Assembly: GCF_002916655.1 (NCBI RefSeq)
Contig: NZ_PPSM01000019.1
Span: 1-46,200, forward strand
Reading direction: 5' to 3'
Length of the DNA stretch: 46,200 bases
Origin: Novosphingobium sp. HII-3
Lineage (GTDB): Bacteria; Pseudomonadota; Alphaproteobacteria; Sphingomonadales; Sphingomonadaceae
In this document: positions 1 to 6,647 of the stretch, one piece after another
How the letters are laid out: the number at the start of each line of letters is the position of its first letter
Numbering within the stretch: position 1 is the stretch's first letter
Program-made: the position numbers and the translations under genes
The notes under the pieces: model-generated
Database searches by the model: none
What the model saw: the letters and a program-made list of their open reading frames with translations, nothing else
Told to the model about the DNA's origin: nothing

Positions 1-156
1 CATGGTCGGTCTGTCTCCAAAGGGTTGAGTCGACAACTTCACTCTAGAGACCTGCGGGCCGATCATGACCGCCTTGATAAAGCCTGCGGGCGCTACGCGC
101 CCTTGCCTTCATCAAGGCAGTGCGCCCCTTCGAGGGGCCGCTTCCCAATGTGCTAC
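1..156 (-). mobile_element. Left-hand fragment of an unidentified insertion element that interrupts tniA
   Basis: Similarity to the transposase gene starts only at base 157, so this stretch is foreign. Read on the minus strand it holds three compact stem-loops (124-138, 104-119 and 88-102), then GGAG about ten bases before an ATG (bases 3-1) that opens a reading frame leaving the window. Bases 71-78 can also pair with 111-118 and enclose the 88-102 hairpin, so two folds compete. This looks like the structured leader of a transposase gene. The element family cannot be told from three coding bases; an IS110-like element with a guide RNA upstream of its recombinase is one speculative possibility. 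The other end of the same element is probably 46077-46200. Confidence 0.5.
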
Positions 157-861
157 GGCTCGGATTTCATCTCCGAGCATATCGAGCAGGCGTGCATCGC
201 CCTCAAAATCCGCCTCATCCATTCGCTGCCGGGGCGTCCTCGCGGGCGCGGCAAGATCGAGCGGCTGTTCCGCACCATCAACGACATGTTCCTGCCCGAC
301 CTGCCCGGCCACCTGATCGCGGGCAAGCCGCTGTCGGCGCCAGTGCTCACGCCCGACGAGCTGCGCGCCCGCTTCGAGGCGTTCGTGTGCGGCGTCTATC
401 ATCGTCGCCCGCATGGCAGCACCGGCGAACCGCCGATCACGCGCTGGCAGAAGGGCGGGTTCCTGCCCGCAATGCCCGACAGCCTTGAACAGCTCGACAT
501 GCTGCTCGTGCACGTGCCCAAGCCCCGTAAAGTGCTGCGCGACGGCATCCGTCTGATGGGCAGGCGCTATGTCGAACCCACGCTCGCGGCCTTCGTCGGC
601 GAGCAGGTCGAGGCGGTCTATGACCCCCGCGACCTGACCGAGATCCACGTCTACCACCAGGGCCGGTTCGTCTGCCGTGCGCTCAGCTCCGAGCACGCTG
701 GGCACCCGTCGTTGCGCGCGATCCAGCGCGCCCGGCGCGGCGCGAAGGAGCGCGACAAGCAGGTGCCTGCCCCCACGGAGACCTTCGATGGCGACCAAGA
801 GGATACGGCTTCCCGGCCCACCACCTACCGAGGGCTCCGGCTCTACGCCGCTGACGATTGA
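157..861 (+). pseudogene. tniA-like DDE transposase, 3' half
   Basis: This is the C-terminal part of a Tn552/Tn402 (Mu-like) transposase, which carries out DNA strand transfer at the transposon ends. It begins at the GSDF that normally follows the catalytic YVDN motif and contains the third catalytic residue in GRGKIERLF, followed by the usual C-terminal beta-barrel-type region. The missing N-terminal part, ending exactly in YVDN, lies at 45381-46076 in the same orientation. The two halves join in frame if the foreign sequence between them is removed. No start codon belongs to this half, so it is not functional as it stands. The end overlaps tniB by 74 bp. Confidence 0.85.
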
Positions 862-1648
862 GTTCCTGGTCGAGCAGCCGTTCCTGGCGACCCGCGAACA
901 TGCCCGGTTCGTCGAGTTTGCCGAAGCCTGCGCGCACTACCGCTATATCGGCGTGTGTCATGGCCGGCCGGGCGTCGGAAAGACGCGATCGGCGCGCGAG
1001 TTTTCCAGCTTCCCCGACCTGGGGGAATATGCCGCGCTCCTTGGCGAAAAGGTCGCTCGCTGCCGCGCCGTCTTCTACACCGTGTCGGTCAGCAACACGC
1101 CCAAGACGATCGACGCGGTGTTGGGCCTCAACCTCATTAAGCTGGGCTATGCCCGGCTGACGGTCGCGGGCGGCTCGCAGGACGAAATCACCCATGACGC
1201 CGCCCGCATCGCCTGCCCCCTCGTCATCGTCGACGAGGCCGACCGCCTGACCATAAAGTCGCTCGAACATCTCCGCGACATGGCCGATCGCCACGGCTTC
1301 GGGCTGATCCTGATGGGTATGCCGGGCTTGGAGAAGCGCCTCGCCCGCTATGCCCAGCTCTACTCGCGGATCGGCTTCGTCCACGAGTTCAAACCGCTTA
1401 CCGAGACCGAAATGCGGCTGCTGCTCGCGACCCACGCCGGCGATTTCGGGATCAGCTTCGACCCGGCCCAACTCGACGCGATCGAAGCGCAGGCAGCCGT
1501 GATCCGCATCACGCGCGGCAACTTCCGGCTCATGGAGCGCCTGTTCGCGCAGATGCGGCGGATCATGACCCTCAACCGCGTCGAGGAGGTCACCGCTGAC
1601 ATCGTTCAGGCCGCGCGCGATTGCCTCGTCATCGGACCCGGCAACTGA
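788..1648 (+). CDS. tniB: TniB-like transposition ATPase
   Basis: This 286-residue AAA+ protein is of the TniB/IstB/MuB class, which binds target DNA and activates the partner DDE transposase. A Walker A motif GRPGVGKT sits near residues 59-66, and a Walker B region LVIVDEADRL lies in the middle. The ATG at 788 lies inside the end of tniA (74-bp overlap), which is normal translational coupling for this pair; no start further upstream is needed for the domain. The stop codon (1646-1648) overlaps the inner end of the terminal inverted repeat. The gene looks intact although its partner tniA is interrupted. Family assignment is firm; the symbol is by analogy with Tn402. Confidence 0.85.
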   Translation: MATKRIRLPGPPPTEGSGSTPLTIEFLVEQPFLATREHARFVEFAEACAHYRYIGVCHGRPGVGKTRSAREFSSFPDLGEYAALLGEKVARCRAVFYTVSVSNTPKTIDAVLGLNLIKLGYARLTVAGGSQDEITHDAARIACPLVIVDEADRLTIKSLEHLRDMADRHGFGLILMGMPGLEKRLARYAQLYSRIGFVHEFKPLTETEMRLLLATHAGDFGISFDPAQLDAIEAQAAVIRITRGNFRLMERLFAQMRRIMTLNRVEEVTADIVQAARDCLVIGPGN

Positions 1649-1681
1649 CAAATAGCGCGATCAGAACGCCGCCATTTAGCG
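1647..1681 (+). repeat. Right terminal inverted repeat of the tni transposon, inner part
   Basis: These 35 bases are the reverse complement of 44571-44605 with two mismatches. The outer 12 bases of the repeat (reading inward TGTAAACGCTCG) are found at 2270-2281, because an IS200-like element has inserted into the repeat. Joined together, the repeat is 47 bp and starts with TG, as in Mu-like transposons. Confidence 0.85.
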
Positions 1682-1745
1682 TCACGCTTTGGGAGCAACC
1701 CCTCCGACTTCAGTCGGATACTGGCTTCAGCCATAGACTCGCATA

Positions 1746-1818
1746 ATAGCAGGTATCCTCGGGAAAGTGAGACCGCCTGAAAGGCGTGAAGTCTCACTTT
1801 CCCGAGGATACCTGCTAT
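1746..1818 (+). promoter_or_regulatory. 28-bp perfect hairpin over the IS200 transposase start
   Basis: Bases 1746-1773 and 1791-1818 are perfect reverse complements. The 17-base loop holds a further small CGCC/GGCG stem. The distal arm contains the likely ribosome binding site (GAGG, 1804-1807) and reaches the first two bases of the transposase ATG (1817-1819). In a transcript reading through from outside, the start would be sequestered. A leader stem-loop that hides the tnpA ribosome binding site is known for IS200; the unbroken length here is notable. Confidence 0.75.
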
Positions 1819-2236
1819 GGGCTATTCGAGTGGTTGCCACACGACCTTTCATCATCGCTATCATATCGTCTGGGCGCCCAAATACCGTTTCAAGGTGTTG
1901 CACGGCGAGGTCCGCCTCAGGGTGCGCGAGATCATCAAGCAGGTCTGTGTCGAAATGGGCGTGACGATCGTCAATGGCGCGCTTTCACGCGATCACGTCC
2001 ATATGTTCGTTGAAATCCCACCGCATATCTCGGTCAGCGACTTCGTGCGCCGGGTCAAGGGGCGGTCCTCGCGCAAGATCCAGCAGGAGTTCGAGCATAT
2101 CCGCAAGCGCTACTGGGGCCAGCGCTTCTGGCAGCGTGGCTACTTCTCAACCACGTCCGGAAACATCACCGACGATATCATCATGCGCTATCTCGACCGC
2201 CATACCCACAAGCAAGGCTTCAGCCCTTCGCCATGA
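1817..2236 (+). CDS. tnpA: IS200-family Y1 transposase
   Basis: This 139-residue protein is of the usual length for IS200 TnpA. The HUH signature appears as DHVHMFVEIP near residues 58-67, and the catalytic tyrosine lies in RGYFSTTSGNI near residues 112-122. It nicks and joins single-stranded DNA at the hairpin-marked ends of its element. There is no tnpB accessory gene, as in true IS200. The frame is complete, so the copy may be active. The ATG is partly inside the 28-bp hairpin, and no other start is compatible with the conserved N-terminus. Confidence 0.9.
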   Translation: MGYSSGCHTTFHHRYHIVWAPKYRFKVLHGEVRLRVREIIKQVCVEMGVTIVNGALSRDHVHMFVEIPPHISVSDFVRRVKGRSSRKIQQEFEHIRKRYWGQRFWQRGYFSTTSGNITDDIIMRYLDRHTHKQGFSPSP

Positions 2237-2269
2237 ACCTACCGGCGTCAGCCGGTCAGTCATTCAGCG

Positions 2270-2281
2270 CGAGCGTTTACA
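2270..2281 (+). repeat. Right terminal inverted repeat of the tni transposon, outer tip
   Basis: The 12 bases ending GTTTACA complete the 47-bp terminal repeat begun at 1647-1681. They match the outer 12 bases of the opposite repeat (44559-44570). The transposon therefore ends at 2281, 44 bases before the next gene. Confidence 0.8.
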
Positions 2282-2325
2282 TCCGCGCCCTTCCCTGATG
2301 CAAAAATCTGATGCAGAATCGCGGC

Positions 2326-2877
2326 ATGATTTACGGCTATGCGCGCGTCTCGACCAACGGCCAGGACCTGGCCCAGCAGCTCGCCCAGCTTGAGGCGGCC
2401 GGCTGCACGAAGATCTACCGCGAGAAGATCAGCGGCGCGTCGGCCGAGCGGCCTCAGCTCAAGCGCGCGATCGGCGCGCTCGATCCCGGCGACGTGCTGA
2501 TGGTGACGGCGACCGATCGCCTCGCCCGCAACACGCGTGACCTGCTCAACATCCTGCACGCGGTCAAGGAGACCGGCGCCGGCTTCCGCTCGATCGCCGA
2601 GCCGATGCTGGACACGACATCGCAGCTCGCCGAGGTCGTGATCGCGGTGCTGGGCGTCGCGGCGAGCTGGGAGCGCCAGCGGATCGTCGAGCGCACCAGC
2701 GCCGGCCGCGCCCAGGCCAAGGCGCGCGGGGTCAAGTTCGGCCGCAAAAGCGCCCTCACCCCCCACCAGCAGGCCGAGGCACGGCGCAAGCTCGACGCCG
2801 GCGACACTCAGCGTTCCGTCGCGGCGCTGTTCAACGTCAGCCAGGCGACGATTTCGCGGTTACAGGAACGGCCATGA
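2326..2877 (+). CDS. Serine recombinase (resolvase/invertase family)
   Basis: The 183-residue protein has the catalytic N-terminal domain of small serine recombinases (YGYARVST with the nucleophilic serine, then TDRLARNTRDLL with the conserved arginines). It ends in a helix-turn-helix region (SVAALFNVSQATISRL). Such enzymes resolve cointegrates or invert segments. An ATG at 2311 is also possible, but only the ATG at 2326 gives the normal MIYGYARVST start. The tni transposon ends 44 bp upstream, where this enzyme's own res site would be expected; CTGATGCA is repeated at 2297-2304 and 2310-2317. Its stop overlaps the next start as ATGA. Confidence 0.85.
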   Translation: MIYGYARVSTNGQDLAQQLAQLEAAGCTKIYREKISGASAERPQLKRAIGALDPGDVLMVTATDRLARNTRDLLNILHAVKETGAGFRSIAEPMLDTTSQLAEVVIAVLGVAASWERQRIVERTSAGRAQAKARGVKFGRKSALTPHQQAEARRKLDAGDTQRSVAALFNVSQATISRLQERP

Positions 2878-3494
2878 TGACGGGGCTGCAATGGCCTGGT
2901 GCCGCCATCGTCGTCAGTCTGGCCATCAGTCTCGCAGGATGTAGTCCGGCGAAAGAACCGGCGGTGGCGGAGGGACCACCCCAACGAGCAAGTTCGTCGG
3001 AATTGCCGCCGCCCCCTCCCCCGCCAGTGCCCGGCCCCAATTATCATGGTAACGGGAGTGCCATCGCGGTTCCTGGCGCTCCCGACATTAGCGGCCTCGA
3101 TGATGCGCAGATCGACGTGATGTTCGACGAGGCGGTCGCGCGGGCGCGACCGGGGGAAGGCAAGCAAGCGATTTGTGTCGGGCTGCAGGGCCTCGCCGAT
3201 GGCGCTGTTAAGGATGCCCCGGAAAGAACGATCAGGCGATTGGCCGAGCTACTGCGCTTGCCCGCCTTCCCCGCCTCCCAATGCAGGGCCGATGCCACTC
3301 CGTTCGTCACCGCGACCAAGGCCGAAGCGATCCTCTACACGGTGAGGGTCGAATCTCGCGATCGGAAAGGTGTGCTGACTTTTTGGGCGACAGCCGTATT
3401 CGGCAATCTCGGAGCGCATGGAATGCAATTCCGCCTTATCCGCCAAGCTGGACGCTGGGTGCCTGAGCCTACCGGATTATCGGTGTTGTCATGA
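2874..3494 (+). CDS. Predicted lipoprotein of unknown function
   Basis: The 206-residue product starts with a signal peptide and a lipobox (LAGC), then a proline-rich linker (residues about 43-53), so it is probably anchored to a membrane on the periplasmic side. The mature part has cysteines near ICVGLQ and SQCRAD and a C-terminal segment ending RWVPEP. I do not recognise a named domain. The start overlaps the recombinase stop (ATGA) and its end overlaps the next gene by 4 bp, so the three are probably cotranscribed. Confidence 0.65.
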   Translation: MMTGLQWPGAAIVVSLAISLAGCSPAKEPAVAEGPPQRASSSELPPPPPPPVPGPNYHGNGSAIAVPGAPDISGLDDAQIDVMFDEAVARARPGEGKQAICVGLQGLADGAVKDAPERTIRRLAELLRLPAFPASQCRADATPFVTATKAEAILYTVRVESRDRKGVLTFWATAVFGNLGAHGMQFRLIRQAGRWVPEPTGLSVLS

Positions 3495-3913
3495 GGCGAT
3501 CAGTGCGCCGGTATAGCACGTTCTTGCCATCTTTGCTTTTAACCGCGATGGGACTTGAGGGCTGCGCTACGACGAGCGAGCCTCCCATGTCAGGAATCGC
3601 GCTACCAACACTATCGTTCGATCCCGAGATAGCATTGACGGCGCTAGCGTCCGGCCGGCTCGTTGCCCGTGATGGCTGTCTGCGGCTTGTCGGCAGAGCG
3701 GGCAAAACGAGGGCGCTTGTCATTTGGCCCAAGGGCTCCCGGATCGTGACCGAGGGACGCGGAGCTGCCGTTATATTGGGCAACAGCGGGCAGCGCGTGC
3801 CGATCGGCCCACGCATTCAACTTGGCGGGGGCGTCGGCGAGAGCATACCTCCCGAGGCCCTTTCCACTCCCCTGCCCTCGCAATGTGCCGGCCCCTATTT
3901 CAGCGCCAACTGA
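3491..3913 (+). CDS. Predicted lipoprotein with a two-cysteine GC domain
   Basis: The 140-residue product has a signal peptide with the lipobox LEGC. The mature part contains a compact domain starting RDGCLRLVG, then LVIWPKGS, and closing with a cysteine (SQC) about 65 residues after the first. Three other predicted lipoproteins here (3914-4357, 4359-5060, 18822-19730) share the pattern. The cysteines could form a disulfide in the periplasm. Function unknown. The start overlaps the upstream lipoprotein gene by 4 bp, and the gene converges on the next one with no gap. Confidence 0.65.
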   Translation: MRRSVRRYSTFLPSLLLTAMGLEGCATTSEPPMSGIALPTLSFDPEIALTALASGRLVARDGCLRLVGRAGKTRALVIWPKGSRIVTEGRGAAVILGNSGQRVPIGPRIQLGGGVGESIPPEALSTPLPSQCAGPYFSAN

Positions 3914-4357
3914 CTATCGCGCCTTACCGGGCACGACGGGGTTATGAAATACCGAAGGCGTGATCCCGACCAGCAGGAACAGGGGCCGTCCGCAAAATTC
4001 GGCCAGTTCTTCGCTGAATCCACGTCGCACCTTGGAGAGAGGGCCGCCGAGCAATTGAAGCGGGGCGGAGGGCTTCGCGGTTGCAGATTGCAGGGTAGCG
4101 TCAAAGGTCGCTGGCGTGCGGAATACCGGCGAATATTCTTGGCCGCTGTAGTCCACGACAAGGCACGATCCTTGCCGCCGCACGAAGCCATGCCGTTCAA
4201 TCGCGTCAGACACGACCAGGCCGTCTTCTGATTCCTGCACATCGTTTCGGACGAGCGCGGTGACGCCATCCTGGGTCTGTTCGACCACCGATGGCGAGGT
4301 CTCTCCCAGGCCGCACGCGCTCACCAGCAGGAACAGGCACAGTGCGGCCACCCTCAC
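3914..4357 (-). CDS. Predicted lipoprotein with a two-cysteine domain
   Basis: Reading from a GTG at 4357, preceded by GGAG, the 147-residue product begins with a hydrophobic signal and lipobox (LVSAC). Longer in-frame starts add a charged stretch that does not look like a signal peptide. The mature part contains QGSCLVVDYSG and a second cysteine in LAEFCGRP, resembling the shared GC domain though more diverged. The start lies one base after the stop of the 4359-5060 gene, so the two form an operon. Function unknown. Confidence 0.6.
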   Translation of the reverse strand: MRVAALCLFLLVSACGLGETSPSVVEQTQDGVTALVRNDVQESEDGLVVSDAIERHGFVRRQGSCLVVDYSGQEYSPVFRTPATFDATLQSATAKPSAPLQLLGGPLSKVRRGFSEELAEFCGRPLFLLVGITPSVFHNPVVPGKAR

Positions 4358-4358
4358 A

Positions 4359-5060
4359 TCACTCTCCTGGCAAAATGCCGTTAACCGCGAAGGTCGGGAA
4401 TGTGCGGCAGTCGGAGGGAATGGCATGTTGTCGTGCAAATGCAGGCGAGACGGTGTTTCCGCCGGTGCCTGTCAGCGCGACCGGCGCGCCGATCGCGGCG
4501 GACGCGCCCAACTGCTCGATGCGATATCCATCCTGCGTCTGCGTAATTTGCGCGGGCTGTCGCCAGACCAACAGGCGTGAACCATTGGCTTCGCGGAGCA
4601 CGACACATCCCCTCTCCACCGCGAGCATTCCGCGCGCTTCCTGCATAGCCGATGGCGGGAAGGTCGCGGCATCGTAGGTCACGATAAATGGCCGTGCTTT
4701 GGAATATTTCGCCGGAATTGTCTGGCAATCCCGCTCATCGATCAGGGGAACAGTGGTCGCAAGATCGCGCGGGGGTAACGGTCGCAGCGCCGCGCACGAA
4801 AAATCCGGTGCTGCCGTGGTCAGTTCGTAAGCGGTGCTGATGACGATCGCGCCGCGCCTGGCATCGATGACTATTCCTAGTGGCCCGTAGAGATCGCGCG
4901 GCAAGGCGGATCGGCTATTCGTAAAAGCGCGCTCTAGCTCGGCGGCCGAGTATGGATGCGCCCCAACATGGCTGTTGGTAGGAGGCTCCGGCGTGTTGGC
5001 GCAGGAGGCCAGCAGGATCGCCGCCAAGAGAGGGGTTATGCGTCGAGTGCCAGTGAACAT
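4359..5060 (-). CDS. Predicted lipoprotein with a two-cysteine GC domain
   Basis: The 233-residue product starts with a signal peptide and lipobox (LLASC). The N-terminal two thirds (residues about 35-145) are unrecognised and contain two further cysteines. The C-terminal part has ERGCVVLREANGSRLLVW and ends with PSDCRTF, the two-cysteine domain also seen in the gene at 3491. The ATG at 5060 overlaps the end of the upstream phosphatase gene by 25 bp. Function unknown; the operon order is phosphatase, this gene, then the 147-residue lipoprotein. Confidence 0.65.
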   Translation of the reverse strand: MFTGTRRITPLLAAILLASCANTPEPPTNSHVGAHPYSAAELERAFTNSRSALPRDLYGPLGIVIDARRGAIVISTAYELTTAAPDFSCAALRPLPPRDLATTVPLIDERDCQTIPAKYSKARPFIVTYDAATFPPSAMQEARGMLAVERGCVVLREANGSRLLVWRQPAQITQTQDGYRIEQLGASAAIGAPVALTGTGGNTVSPAFARQHAIPSDCRTFPTFAVNGILPGE

Positions 5061-5656
5061 TCCCAGCGATCCTCAGTCCACCTGAACCCGATCCTTTCCG
5101 CGTTGCCGATCGCGGGCGGCTCGCCCTTGCGCCAGAACGCTCGCATCTTGGCGCGGTCATCCATATGGGCATCGGCGACGATCGCGCGCGCGGCCTGGAT
5201 GAACTGCCCATGCCCGAACACATAGGCCAGCGAGTCCGTGGGCATGGCGGCGAGGCGGTCTAGCGCCGTCTCGCAGCGCCGGAGCAGCGTGGCGAAGCTC
5301 TCTGCCCCCTCCCCGTCGCAATAGTCCGGGTCCGCGTCCTGCCAATAGCGTTCGAGGTGCGGCATCCTCTCGGCGCTGCGCGTGCCGTTCCAGCGCGCCG
5401 GTTGCAGATAGGTGAACTCTTCGATCGGCCACACTTCGACCGGCACACCGGGAAAGCGCGCGATCGTCGGCGCGGCCGTCTGCTGCGTGCGGGTATAGGG
5501 GGACGTGACGATGAGCGCGGGCGCTTGCGTCCAGCTCGCCGCGACCGCCCTCGCCTGTTCGTGGCCGCGCTCCGTCAGCTCGATCGTCGCGAGATCGTGG
5601 CACGGCACGCCGGCATTGCCGGTGGATTCGCCGTGACGGATGAAGATTACGCGCAT
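5036..5656 (-). CDS. Histidine phosphatase (phosphoglycerate mutase-like)
   Basis: The 206-residue protein has the branch-1 histidine phosphatase signature IRHGEST at residues 6-12, with the phosphate-accepting histidine. A second catalytic histidine lies in FGHGQF near residue 172. These enzymes remove phosphate from small molecules or proteins; the substrate is not visible from sequence. There is no signal peptide, so it is cytoplasmic. It sits just downstream of the toxin gene (2-bp gap) and overlaps the lipoprotein gene after it, so all may be on one transcript. Confidence 0.85.
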   Translation of the reverse strand: MRVIFIRHGESTGNAGVPCHDLATIELTERGHEQARAVAASWTQAPALIVTSPYTRTQQTAAPTIARFPGVPVEVWPIEEFTYLQPARWNGTRSAERMPHLERYWQDADPDYCDGEGAESFATLLRRCETALDRLAAMPTDSLAYVFGHGQFIQAARAIVADAHMDDRAKMRAFWRKGEPPAIGNAERIGFRWTEDRWECSLALDA

Positions 5657-5658
5657 GG

Positions 5659-5997
5659 CTATTCAAACAGTTCCGCATGAGTGCCGGCGCGCACGAAGTT
5701 CACCAGATTCCCCTCAATCGTATAGATCAGCAGGAAATCGCCGCCGATATGGCACTCGCGATGATCGCTCCAATCGCCTTTCAGCGGATGATCCAGCCAT
5801 TCCGGGCCTAACGGCGCGTCGTTGGCGATGAGCATCATCATCGCCTCCTTGAGCTGTTTCATGTTGTAGCGCCCGCTGCGCGACAGTCGCTCCCAATCCT
5901 TGACGAACCTTTTTTCGTAGGACGCCTCTCTTGGGAACGAAGCCCGCTTACTGCTGGTGGGCTTCTTGGTCGAGGGCATCGAACATTTCCTGGGCAT
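5659..5997 (-). CDS. YafQ-like toxin (RelE/ParE superfamily)
   Basis: The 112-residue product (106 residues if the ATG at 5979 is used) shows the YafQ pattern: a helical N-terminal part, then GPEWLDHPLKGDW, DHRECHIGGDFLLIY and the final RAGTHAELF with the conserved late histidine. YafQ toxins are ribosome-dependent mRNA endonucleases. Its start lies inside the antitoxin gene end (50- or 32-bp overlap), typical of type II pairs. The module probably stabilises the plasmid. Confidence 0.85.
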   Translation of the reverse strand: MPRKCSMPSTKKPTSSKRASFPREASYEKRFVKDWERLSRSGRYNMKQLKEAMMMLIANDAPLGPEWLDHPLKGDWSDHRECHIGGDFLLIYTIEGNLVNFVRAGTHAELFE

Positions 5998-6229
5998 CGG
6001 TGAAACGGGCGCGGTGGGCCTTCATCGTCGCGCGGGACGCCTCGATCGCGGCGCGCGTCTCGGCGTTCGGCACCTTCAGCTCGAACGGCAACGCATGATC
6101 CTTGGCAACCCGCGTGAGGGTCATGCGGACCACATCCGAGACGGTCAGCCCCAGCTCGGCCAGCACGGCGGCGGCTTCATCCTTCAATGTTTCGTCGATG
6201 CGCGCGCGCACGAAAGCGGTAGCGGCCAT
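5948..6229 (-). CDS. DinJ/RelB-family antitoxin
   Basis: The 93-residue product begins AATAFVRARIDETLKDEA, the ribbon-helix-helix DNA-binding part of RelB/DinJ antitoxins. Its C-terminal half is charged and would wrap the toxin. The ATG at 6229 has a strong AGGAGG a few bases upstream, so the longer open frame is rejected. It precedes and overlaps the toxin gene. RelB-type antitoxins repress their own operon; the palindrome at 6260-6271 is the likely operator. Confidence 0.85.
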   Translation of the reverse strand: MAATAFVRARIDETLKDEAAAVLAELGLTVSDVVRMTLTRVAKDHALPFELKVPNAETRAAIEASRATMKAHRARFTDAQEMFDALDQEAHQQ

Positions 6230-6259
6230 TGGAACCTCCTTGGTCAAGCCGACAATGTA

Positions 6260-6271
6260 GCTCATTTGAGC
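6260..6271. promoter_or_regulatory. Candidate operator of the toxin-antitoxin operon
   Basis: GCTCATTTGAGC is an inverted repeat (GCTCA, two bases, TGAGC) 31 bp upstream of the antitoxin ATG, within a locally AT-rich stretch suited to a minus-strand promoter. Position and symmetry fit autoregulation by a ribbon-helix-helix antitoxin. Confidence 0.5.
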
Positions 6272-6647
6272 AACAATTTCAATCCAGGCAGGGGACATGC
6301 GCCTGCCGCTGGCGCGGCACCGTGGCCCTACTCGCTTCGCTCCCCAAGCCCGCAAGCGGTCTTGGCCCAAGGTGACGACCCACATGGCGGGGGCGAGATC
6401 GCAAGCGGATCTCGCTTCATGGTGCCGGCGTGCGCCGGCGTCGATGTTCGTTCAAGGGGGAAAGGCGGTCCCGGCCGTCTCTCCCCCGCAACGGGATTAG
6501 ATGGGGCCGTGCCTCGCTGCGCTGCGGCCGCACCACCCCCATCGAATCCCGCTGCCCCCCTCTCTCGCCGGCGTTCTTGGGCGTCCGTGTTCCGGCCGAT
6601 GGCATGGCCATCGCCGGACAGGCGATTTGAAGGGAGGAGTAAGGACG
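6272..6647. other. Non-coding, structured 376-bp gap before the SprT-like gene
   Basis: No convincing gene is seen; open frames here lack a ribosome binding site and recognisable content. Several inverted repeats are present: a palindrome GCCGGCGTGCGCCGGC near 6425-6440, and a stem pairing 6492-6506 with 6537-6551 (13 of 15 positions plus one further pair), which encloses a 30-base GC-rich loop. GGGAGGAG just before 6648 is the ribosome binding site of the next gene. The stretch may be its 5' leader. Confidence 0.45.

Larger units (their letters stand above)
1682..2269 (+). mobile_element. IS200/IS605-like element inside the transposon end
   Basis: The element carries a Y1 (HUH) transposase gene and a subterminal hairpin at each end: TCCGAC-TTCA-GTCGGA at 1703-1718 on the left and ACCGGC-GTCA-GCCGGT at 2241-2256 on the right. 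Removing it restores a continuous 47-bp terminal repeat matching 44559-44605. The bases AGCG occur at both junctions (1678-1681 and 2266-2269), so the boundary is ambiguous by four bases. IS200/IS605 elements move as single strands and have no terminal inverted repeats, which fits. Confidence 0.8.

Noticed and set aside
1..37. 9-bp target-site duplication (GTCGACAAC at both ends)
   Set aside because: A duplication should abut the resumed target at 157, but 119 unrelated bases lie between, so it is not a standard duplication.
112..798. Long minus-strand open frame opposite tniA
   Set aside because: It mirrors the coding frame of the transposase, has no ribosome binding site and no recognisable domain; GC-rich genes commonly give such shadows.
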